Shown here in pieces: positions 52,301 through 59,900 of a stretch of 64,000 nt of DNA. Made by a program: the position numbers and the translations under genes. The DNA is from Opisthocomus hoazin (Eukaryota > Chordata > Aves > Opisthocomiformes > Opisthocomidae). The stretch covers positions 12,041,216-12,105,215 of the forward strand of contig NC_134433.1 of NCBI RefSeq assembly GCF_030867145.1. Direction: 5' to 3'. Position 1 is the stretch's first letter; each line of letters opens with the position of its first letter. The notes under the pieces were generated by a model. That model ran no database searches, was not told the DNA's origin, and worked only from the letters and a program-made list of their open reading frames with translations.

Positions 52301-52507
52301 AGGGACATCCCCCCCCCCCCCCCAACACCACACCCCACCCCACCCCACGACCGGGACCCCTCCAACCCGAGGACCCCCTCACAGCCAGGACCCCCCCTTC
52401 CCGCCGGGGTCCCTCCCCGCAGCCCCCACCCCACAGACCCCTTCCCCCTCAGCCCTACCTGACACCACCAGCGCCTCGTTGGGCCCCACCGTGTGGCAGT
52501 TGCCCAT
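31323..52507 (-). CDS. FLOT2: FLOT2, flotillin-2 (reggie-1)
   Basis: Eleven coding exons: 52507-52459, 43549-43468, exon 3 as 40673-40583 or 38804-38714, then 34295-34172, 33756-33638, 33195-33082, 32989-32870, 32433-32219, 32033-31850, 31690-31541, 31361-31323. Either exon 3 gives 428 aa, the human length. The N-terminus [18 protein letters not shown] carries the myristoylation Gly2 and palmitoylation Cys4, Cys19 and Cys20. An SPFH/PHB domain follows (to about residue 180), then the long Glu/Ala-rich flotillin coiled coil with repeated EAEA motifs (about 190-360) and the C-terminus [12 protein letters not shown]. Flotillin-2 hetero-oligomerises with flotillin-1 on the inner face of plasma-membrane and endosomal microdomains. 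Intron 1 is 8.9 kb. The start codon lies only 326 bp downstream of the DHRS13 stop, on the same strand. Confidence 0.97.
34360..34389. repeat. CAG microsatellite in FLOT2 intron
   Basis: About nine AGC/CAG units with one AAG interruption, in the intron between exon 4 and the exon-3 pair, 65 bp upstream of exon 4 on the transcribed strand. Confidence 0.9.
34400..38700. other. FLOT2: FLOT2 intron upstream of exon 4
   Basis: A 4.4 kb intron with no recognised gene or transposon. An NF-E2/MARE-type TGCTGAGTCA lies at 37,551-37,560. Confidence 0.6.
38714..38804 (-). CDS. FLOT2: FLOT2 alternative exon 3 (downstream copy, LQPRC form)
   Basis: 91 nt, entered in phase 2 and left in phase 0. The acceptor TTTTTTGGCAG and the donor CACAG/GTACAG are intact. 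It encodes [12 protein letters not shown]...[16 protein letters not shown], matching the human canonical flotillin-2 sequence as I recall it. It encodes part of the SPFH domain (about residues 44-74). Its partner exon lies 1.78 kb upstream in the transcript. Using both would add 91 nt twice and break the frame. Confidence 0.93.
40499..40528. repeat. CTG microsatellite
   Basis: About ten CTG units with one TTG interruption, 55 bp downstream (transcript sense) of the upstream alternative exon 3 donor. CUG/CAG tracts this close to a donor can influence splice choice; that is speculation here. Confidence 0.9.
40583..40673 (-). CDS. FLOT2: FLOT2 alternative exon 3 (upstream copy, ILCRC form)
   Basis: 91 nt with the same phases as its partner. 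The acceptor is TTCCTCGCTGTTCAG and the donor CACAG/GTAATA. It encodes [12 protein letters not shown]...[16 protein letters not shown]. 21 of 31 residues equal those of the other copy, with changes concentrated in the middle (ILC for LQP, NI for DV, SEGVPLY for AEGVALT). The frame is fully open and conserved residues are kept, so this is a functional duplicate exon rather than a decayed one. I recall fish flotillin-2 carrying a similar ILCRC version. Confidence 0.9.
43560..47770. other. FLOT2: FLOT2 intron 1, left part
   Basis: No recognisable gene, structured RNA or transposon. There are short simple-sequence tracts, for example a T-rich stretch near 46,195-46,220. Confidence 0.5.
47780..49080 (-). 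mobile_element. Decayed CR1 LINE fragment (reverse transcriptase region)
   Basis: Broken minus-strand frames retain CR1 ORF2 landmarks: [18 protein letters not shown] near 48,830 (like the PVSLTSVPGK block), FADGTELG near 48,120 (like FADDTKLG) and [14 protein letters not shown] near 48,010. The order is correct for one minus-strand insertion with internal deletions. Several frame breaks and stops make it non-functional. It lies in FLOT2 intron 1 in sense orientation. Confidence 0.75.
49100..51750. other. FLOT2: FLOT2 intron 1, right part
   Basis: No gene or RNA recognised. GC content rises towards the promoter. Open frames here are short and unlike known proteins. Confidence 0.5.
51960..52345. 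repeat. About 60 bp minisatellite in FLOT2 intron 1
   Basis: Six to seven imperfect units built on catgacagggaccccccc...cagcatcccccagtgcc, with long C-runs (up to 15). On the transcribed strand this is G-rich with many GGGG runs, so the nascent RNA and non-template DNA could form G-quadruplexes. It begins only about 110 bp after the exon 1 donor. Confidence 0.85.
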
Positions 52508-52830
52508 GGTGCCCGCGCCCACCGCCGCCTCCTCAGAGCCTCACCGCCCGCTCCCACAACCCCCCGCGCCGCCCCGCCCCGCCGCCATCTTGGGAAGGTC
52601 GGAGCCGCGCCCCGGGTGGGCGGGGCCGGGCCTCCCGCGCGCCGCCATGTTGCGCGCCAACGCGGCCGTGCGAACTGCGCGTGCGCGGAGGGCAGCCCAC
52701 CGCCCTCACACCGCGCATGCGCACCGCGGCCCCGGCGCGGGAAGCCGGGCCTGCCCCGCCAACATGGCGGCCGCCTCCCAGAATCCGGCGCAGGAGCTGA
52801 GGGGCGGCCTCCTCCCTTTCACCACCCTCG
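52460..52830 (-). promoter_or_regulatory. FLOT2: CpG island, FLOT2 promoter
   Basis: Dense CpG directly upstream of the FLOT2 ATG (52,507), with GGGCGGGG boxes, GCGCATGCGC (NRF1-type) palindromes near 52,680 and 52,715, and no TATA box. The DHRS13 3' end abuts it at 52,834. Confidence 0.7.
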
Positions 52831-52832
52831 CT

Positions 52833-52838
52833 TTTATT
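52833..52838 (-). terminator. DHRS13: DHRS13 poly(A) signal overlapping the stop codon
   Basis: The minus strand reads GAA CAA TAA AAG, so AATAAA (52,838-52,833) contains the TAA stop codon (52,836-52,834). No other canonical signal was seen before the FLOT2 start codon. Cleavage 10-30 nt later would leave almost no 3'UTR. Confidence 0.6.
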
Positions 52839-55656
52839 GTTCGAAACCGTGGGGGGCTGGCGAGGGGCTCCCCCCGGCCCCCCCGAGCCCCACCAGCCTC
52901 TCGCTGGCCTCCCAGAGCACCCGCGCCAGCCGGTCGTCGCGGCCTGGCGGCCATGGCTCCTGCAGGCGGCAGTCGGCGAAGTAGCGGCCGCTGAAGCGCT
53001 CGAGGCCCTCGGCCGTGGCACAGTGCAGGGGGGTCTGGGCGCCCTCGGATGCATCGAGGAAGAAGAGCCAGGCCAGGGGCAGGAAGAGCGGCTTCAGCCA
53101 GAGCGGCATGTGGCGGAAGAGCTGCGTGTTGACGAACCCTGCAGCGAGGGGAAGCAGCCATGTTGCAGCCCGGCTCCCGGCAGGGAAGGGCCCAGGTGGG
53201 AGCCAGTCGCTCTGCTGCAAGGAACAGACGTGGCTGCGCCAGGGCGGCCTTTGCACGGGCAGCGCTGCTGTGGCCTTCCCCGGGGGTGCTGCCCGCACCC
53301 ACTCAGGCCTTGCTAGGCCGGTGGCGTGTGGGGTAACGGTGCACGGTGCTCCGTGCAGGAGGTACACTCTGGGCAAGGACACGCCGTGCAGAGGGATGCT
53401 CCGTGCAAAGGGAGACACCATGCGAGGGGATGCTTCTACGAGGAAAGGTTGAGGGAGCTGGACTTGTTCAGCCTGAAGAAGAGAAGGCTGAGAGAAATGC
53501 TGATAAATATCTCAAGAGTGGGTGTCAGGAGGACGGGGCCAGACTCTGTTCAGTGGTGCCCAGCAACAGGACAAGGGGCAACGGGCACAAACTGAAGCAG
53601 AGGAAGTTCCAGCTGAACATGAGGAAGAACTTCTTCCCTCTGAGGGTGACAGAGCCCTGGAACAGGCTGCCCAGGGAGGTTGTGGAGTCTCCTTCTCTGG
53701 AGATATTGAAGACCTGACTGGACAAGGTCCTGTGCAGCCTGCTCTGGGTGACCCTGCTTCGGCAGGGGGTTGGGCTGGGTGACCCACAGAGGTCCCTTCT
53801 GACCCCGACGATGCTGTGATTCTGTGAATTCGTGCAAAGGCTGCACCGTGCACAAAAAGCACACAGTGTAAAGGCAGCTCACACACTGCATGACAAGGGA
53901 CACCCTGTGCAAAGAACACCCCCCACAAACGCCAACAACAAGCCCTCCCCGTCCCACCATCCCCAGCTCTGGGCCGCAGAGCCGGGTCCCTACCTGGGTG
54001 CGCGGCGTAGCACGTCACCTGGGTGCCCTGCAGACGTGTGGCCAGCTCCCGGGCGTGCAGCACGTTGGCCAGCTTGCTGTCGCAATAGTCCTGGAAGGTG
54101 GAGAGCAGCCCAGGGGGCGGCCGGCCCAGGGCATCGGGGCGCAGGCGGCCAGCGCGGTGGGCGCTGGAGGCGACGATGACCACGCGGCTGGGCGCGCAGC
54201 TCTGCAGCCGCTCCAGCAGCAGCTGGGTGAGCAGGAAATGGCCCAGGTGGTTCACCTGGAAGGGGAGGCTGAAGCCGTCCTCCGTCGTGCCCCCGGCGCT
54301 CACCCCTGCAGAGGAGGCAATGGCAGCCCAGGGTGGGTGTCGCGGGGGTGCAGGGGGTGTCGGGGAGGCGGGGGGTCCCGGCGCTCACCGGCGTTGTTGA
54401 TGAGGAGGTGCAGGTGGGGCTCCTGGCGCAGGAAGGCGCTGGCGAAGGCTCGCACCGAGCGCAGGCTGGCCAGGTCCAGCTGCATGAACCGCACCTCGGC
54501 GTTCCCCGACTCCTGCGGGCAGAGCGCAGCCTGGGGTGGGGGGCACCCTGCCCGGGGCGGGGGGTGGGGGGGCCTGTGGGGCTTGGGAGTGTCCCATGGG
54601 GGTGCCCCAAGGGTGCCCAGGGGCGTATCACAGGGGTCCCTCCTGCAGGTGCTCAGGGGATGTCCTGGGGGTCTCCCAAGTGTGCCCACGGGGGTGCCCA
54701 TGCAATGTCCAGGGGTGTCCCATGAGGTGCCTGGGGGTAGATCATGGGGGTCTCCCATGGGAGTGCTTGGGGGGTGTCCTGGGGGTGTCTGGGGATTTCC
54801 CAAGTGTGTCCTGGGGGTGCCCATGTGATGCTCAGGGGTGTCCCATGGGTGCCCCTGGGGTGCTGGGAGGGGTGTCTAGAGGTGTCCCAAGGCTGTCCAG
54901 GGGCACATCATGGGGGTAACCTGGGGTGCCTGGGGGTCTCCCAAGTGTGCCCAGGGGGGTGTCCTGGGGGTGCCTATGCGATGCCCAGGGGTGTCTGTGG
55001 GGATGTCCCATAGGGTGCATCATGGCAGTCTCCCACGGGGGTGTCCTGGGGGTAACCTGGGGGTGCCTGGGGGTCTCCCAAGTGTGCCCACCGGGGTGTC
55101 CTGGGGGTGCCCATGCAATGCCCAGGGGTGTCTTGGGGGTGCCTGGGGGTAGATCATGGGGGTCTCCCATGGGAGTGCTTGGGGGGTACCCTGGGGGTGC
55201 CTGGGGGTCTCCCATGTGTGCCCAGGGGGGTGTCCCATGGGGTGCACCACGGCGGTCTCCCATGGGGGTGTCCTTGGGGGTCTCCCAAGCGTGCCCAGGG
55301 GGGCCCCGGGCCGCGGCTCTCACCGTGCGGATGCGGCGGGCGGCGGCCTCCCCCCGCGCGGCGCTGCGGGCCGCCAGGACGACGCGGGCCCCGCTGCGGG
55401 CCAGCTCCAGCGCCGCGGCCGCCCCGATGCCGCCGCTTCCCCCTGTGGGACGGAACGGAACGGAGCGGCTGAGCGCGGGTGCCCGCGCGCCTCACCGGGG
55501 CCGCGCGCGGGCGCGCCCCCGCCGCTCACCGGTGACGATGGCGGTGCGGCCGCGGAGCGCGCGGCGGGGGCGGGGCGGCGGCGCGCGGCGCAGCCCGTGG
55601 CGCAGCAGCGTGTAGAGCGCCAGCAGCAGCCCCGCGCCCAGCAGCGCCCACCCCAT
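52834..55656 (-). CDS. DHRS13: DHRS13, membrane-anchored short-chain dehydrogenase/reductase
   Basis: Five coding exons in phase: 55656-55530, 55442-55324, 54512-54389, 54305-53994, 53138-52834; 328 aa (human 377). The N-terminal hydrophobic segment [18 protein letters not shown] is a likely signal anchor. The Rossmann-fold cofactor motif TGGSGGIG spans 42-49, NNAG 121-124, the catalytic Ser is in VASSAH (168-173), and YCDSK (197-201) supplies the Tyr and Lys. The full SDR catalytic set is therefore present, which suggests an NAD(P)-dependent oxidoreductase related to retinol dehydrogenases; the substrate is not known from sequence. I preferred the ATG at 55,656 over one nine codons upstream because it matches the human N-terminus ([12 protein letters not shown]). 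The acidic Ser/Pro-rich tail that follows the SDR domain in human is missing: the protein stops soon after [12 protein letters not shown]. Confidence 0.94.
53431..53829 (+). mobile_element. CR1 LINE 3' end
   Basis: A typical truncated CR1 insertion of about 400 bp. It contains the well-known gaggaagaacttcttccct block and the ccctggaacaggctgccca block, and ends in the CR1 terminal octamer pattern (tgtgattctgtga). It lies in DHRS13 intron 4 in antisense orientation. It is moderately diverged and has no coding capacity. Confidence 0.95.
54580..55305. repeat. GTGCC/GGGGGT minisatellite in DHRS13 intron 2
   Basis: About 720 bp of short units (gtcctgggggt, gcccatgcaatg, ctgggggtctcccaagtgtgcc) organised into a higher-order repeat of about 135-140 bp. 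The block ggtctcccaagtgtgccca recurs near 54,674, 54,936, 55,072, 55,208 (variant) and 55,277. It fills nearly the whole intron between exons 2 and 3. Confidence 0.9.
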
Positions 55657-55960
55657 CCCGCCGCTTCCGCGCCCGCCCCGCACCGGCCCCGCCTCCCCGG
55701 GGCGGGGTAAACGGGGCCGGGCCCGGCGCAGCCGCGGGAGTAGCGGGGGGCGGGGGCCTCCCTCCGCCGGCGGAGCAGCTGCGTGGCCCCGTGGGGGGTG
55801 GAGCGGAGGGGACGAGGGGCCCGCACCCGCCTCCTTTCCCGCAGGCCCCGAAGGGTGCCCGCCGGCCCCGCAGCCCAGCTCTCCCGCCCGGTAACGGTCA
55901 CGGGCCGGTCGGACCCCGTGGCCTCCGTAGGTCCCTTCCAGCCCACACCAATCTGCGGGT
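55310..55960 (-). promoter_or_regulatory. DHRS13: CpG island, DHRS13 promoter and first exons
   Basis: Very high CpG density over exons 1 and 2 and the upstream 250 bp, with CCCCGCCC/GGGGCGGGG boxes around 55,680-55,705 and no TATA box. The PHF12 transcript ends a few hundred bp upstream on the same strand. Confidence 0.7.
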
Positions 55961-56130
55961 CTACGGCCTCCCAGCCCCCCCTCCCCACGCCCTCCCGCAG
56001 GGCACCAGGCCCCTTCCCGCAGCCCGGGCTCTAGGAACCATCCGCTCCTACCGCCGGGCGCTGCGGGTTGCGGTGCGACAAGAGCTCAGACAGACAGTCA
56101 GAAAACAGAATGTGAAGTATTTTTTTTTGT

Positions 56131-56136
56131 TTTATA
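56131..56136 (-). terminator. PHF12: Possible PHF12 poly(A) signal (TATAAA variant)
   Basis: No canonical AATAAA was seen on the minus strand between the PHF12 stop and 56.1 kb. A variant TATAAA here, followed by a U/GU-rich stretch (TTCTGTTTTCTG), would give an 800 nt 3'UTR. An ATTAAA at 56,578-56,573 is an alternative for a shorter form. Confidence 0.4.
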
Positions 56137-56940
56137 TACAGAATACAGGAAAGGTTCTGTAAAGTCTAAAACGTTACAATTACTATGTACAGTGGGACTA
56201 GCGGTTCTGCTGCGGGGGGTGGCGGATAAACAAAAAGGGACAGACAGGTTACGACAAACGATCTGCTACAATAGACAATCTGAGGAACGTCATACCACAT
56301 GTAGCACTGTACACAGCTTTAAAACATTGAAAAAAATGCCATCACTGATGTATTTACACGGAATCCAACACTTTTCCTTATCTGAAATAAAAATAGGATG
56401 GACACCAGGAAAAGAACTCGTTTCTCACTGCCCGTAATACACAGTAGCTACTTGTAGTGCAACCATAGCAGGGAGGGATGGGAAGAAAATAACTGTGGGA
56501 AAAAGAGCGCTTCTTTACATTAAATAAAACAATGATATTGTATAGATTTGCTGTATGAAAACTGTATTTCTCTTTTAATATAAAACTATTGTCACTGGCA
56601 CAAAATAGAACAAGTTTCTGATTATTTTACAACTGCATGGGAACTACCTGTCAGAGAGAGTCCTCGAGTCAGACAGCGGTCGCCCCTCGCTCTGACGCGT
56701 CCTGCTCTCAATGCAGTTTTCCTTTTAAAATGAAATGTATAGTACAAATATATGTGCAAATGCCCCTAAAACTTGAGCAAAAAAGAAAAATTAAAAAAAG
56801 TTAAACGTTCTTCATTTCATGCAAACGGCGTGTGAACAGTCTCTGGGCCGACATAGAAAATCCCACCTCGGTCTGTACATTTTTGCATTGCAAGAGTCTG
56901 AGGGCCTTTTCCTTCCTCCAAAGCTCTCCTCCTAAAATTC

Positions 56941-59900
56941 CTAGGGAACAGAGTTGGACCGCAGCACGGGCACCTGGTGGGGTTTCAGCGAAAGCTTCTC
57001 CTCCAAGTCCATGTCTTGTACTAAGGCAGTGTCCCCCTTGGGCTGTTTGGTCGCAAATTCGGTAATGCTGAACACAAACTGCAGGCAGCCCAGCTTGATG
57101 TAACTGCCGTGGTGGAGCAGGGCCGTCCCCTCCCAGCCAGCCCCGCTGCCCCCAATTAAGCTGGAGCTGCTGGCTTTGCAGTTACAGGGTTTCCGATGCT
57201 GCCCTTGTGCCTGCGAATTCATCACAGCGGCTTCTTCATGCGGCTCCTCTTCTTGTTTTCTGCTTTTGTGTCGTTCTGCAAAAGAAAGAAACCACGTTAG
57301 ATTCGAGCAGGCTGGCGGCAGCTTGTTTTCATCAACAGGGGCTACTGCTGCAGTGCCTCGGGGGCAAGATGCTCCAGCCACAGCGAGCGGCTCCTGAAAG
57401 GGAAACGGGAATCTCCCCATGGCCCCGGAGAGGTAGAGGCACTTCCACATCTATTCTGGCAGCCAAAAAACAAACAAACAAACAAACAGAGGCAGGCAGT
57501 CAGGCGGACAGCAGGATTAAGCCGTGCAGGGATGGGATGGCTGCAGCGCAGCTCCGATCGCTCACTCAGACACGCACAGGGAAACCCCTCAGCCCAGCTG
57601 CGAGCCGGCTGCCTGCCGGAGCCGGTGTCGGGCAGCGACTTGGAGCCTGGCTAACTCCAGTACCAGAGGCAGGAGCGGGGTCAGCAGCGGAGCACTCCGC
57701 AGGCCCGCAGAGTCTTGTGTGACCCAAGGAGGGGCTCCTCTTTTTGCAAGGGGCGCACCAACCGCTGCAGAACAAGGGGCATCAACAAGGAATCGATTTG
57801 CACCCCCTCCTGTCCCCCCAGAAGCTTCCTGGGGTGTTACGTGGGGCTGGCGCTGCCTCAACACTCACTTATCACACTCTGCACTTTGGCAACAATACTG
57901 CTGGGAGGAGTGGGCGTCATCTTCTCCGAGAAGTCACACGAATACAGAACGTTGTCCACGGTCGTCCCATGCTCACTGTAGTTCAACAGCTCATAATGTT
58001 TCGTATTCTGAAAACAAGGGAAGAGGAGGGAATCAAGATACCGAGTCAGAAAGGCTTCTGCCCATGTGGAGCATTGAAACACAACCACTCTCTCCCTACT
58101 GCTGTTGATGGTTAAACAAGAGCAGTTAAAATATCCTCCAGTTTCGAACCAGCAACCTGACCCTCGTGCACAGCTCACGCTGGCAGAACAGCCGGCTCTC
58201 CAGCAAGAGCTGCTCCCCAGGACGCTTGCCGGCAGGGAAGGAGGGCCACAGCAGCTCTGAAGAGGAGCGAGTTTTACCTACCGCACTTGGACCGACAGAT
58301 CTTTTGGAAACAGGGGCTCAAGCCAATTCTCACAAAGTGAGTGCAGTGTTTTAACAGGCACGCTAGACGCGAGCTTGGCCCAAGCCGTGTGCCTAGCAGG
58401 GAACAGATGTCCTCTGGAAAGCAGACACAAGATGGCAAGAGGGATGTCAGCAGGCTGCAGCAGCTGCAAGACAGAGACAGCCTGGGACTTGCAGGCCTTT
58501 TGCAGATGCTGCAATGCCGGGAGACGTTACCGTGCCACGCAGCATTACACAAGCAGCGTCACGCTCAACTGAGCTTTGCGCAGGAAGTTGACAGAGCGGA
58601 GGAGATTTGAAGTTAGCTCAGAGGAACCATCTGAGGGTTGAAGACCTTGTCCCCCAGGGACTCCAGAGCTTTAACCAAGTTACACAAACTCCCCACGCAC
58701 AGCAGAGTGAGCTTTCAAGCAACCTGCTAGACTGCAGAGACCAGGGCCAAGCACGAGCTGCCAGCAGCCAGAAGCAGGAACAGCAGGCAAGAGGTAAGGA
58801 GGGGGAATTCTCCCTCCAAAGCGACCACAGCCATAGGAGGCCTGCTGGAGTAGGGAAGAAGTTCAGGGCCTAGAGCCTGATTTAGGATTGACCACTGCGA
58901 GGAGATGCTTCAACACAGATTTAAGGTCTGGATCCCATTACCGAGTGTGTTCTGTAGCTTGTAGTGCACCGGAGGAATGGCTGAAGCCGGCTGTGGGTTA
59001 ATCCTGGATCCTGCTCAGTGGCTGGTTGACAAATGGCGATATAAAAGACTCTATCTTGCTTCAAAGCCTGTTTCCATGCTAAGAGACATCTCCAGGGGCG
59101 CTTTTCCTGGCAGACCTGCGAGTCTATTTACTTCAAGAATAAGCTAATCTCTGGACTGTAGTTAGGGAGCAACTGTACACCTCTGTTTACGCCGAGAGCT
59201 TAACTGAAATTTTAGCCAAATAAATAATGTATAGAGAGTACTGCAGATGGCAGGAACACTCCGCACCACCATCACACCTGAAAGCAAGAGACTCTGAGCA
59301 GTTCCCTCCAGCTGAGATTCGATGCAGACACGTAAAGTTTAGCTTTGATTAACAACACAGCTGGATCAAAAAGTATTGAACCGTTTCCATGACTTTTTCT
59401 TTCCCTAGAGACCAGCAGTGACAGTGCTTACTTGTGGTCACTCTTTGTCCACAGGCAGTTAGCTCAGAGAAATCATGCTGGCAGAGCTCTGTGCTTCAGA
59501 AAAGGGCTTGACAGAAAACGCTGACGCAGCCTTCACTGGAGTGAAACCATTCACAGCCCTGGCTCTCACTTTGTAGTCCACAAAGGAGCACCACACAAAG
59601 ACAACCTGCTGCCTGCATCTCCAGCTCCCACTGCCATGCATTCCACATAATAAAAATAAAAGAAAAAAAAAAAAACCCAAACCCACCACTCGGGCACTCA
59701 CCTCATCGTAGAATATGCAGGCGTGTTTGCCAGACACATAGTTACAGTGACCATAGCTTGTAAGGCACACATCCATATCAGCCCCTGTCAATGCGGAGGA
59801 CAAAACAGGCTCAGTTCATTTCAGAAAAAAACTGTCAGGCAGCAGAGAACAACAGCCAGAATTAAACTTCAATTAGCAAAACAACAGGGGAGCAACTGCC

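Noticed and set aside
53522-53782. Open frames of 80-120 codons near 53.5 kb
   Set aside because: They are the CR1 3' end, which is untranslated in the element.
54536-55615. Glycine/valine/proline repeat protein read from several overlapping frames
   Set aside because: This is the DHRS13 intron 2 minisatellite; splice sites on both sides join real DHRS13 exons in phase.
57080-57275. Separate small gene at the PHF12 3' end
   Set aside because: The frame joins in phase to the upstream FHA-like exon and its C-terminus matches PHF12.
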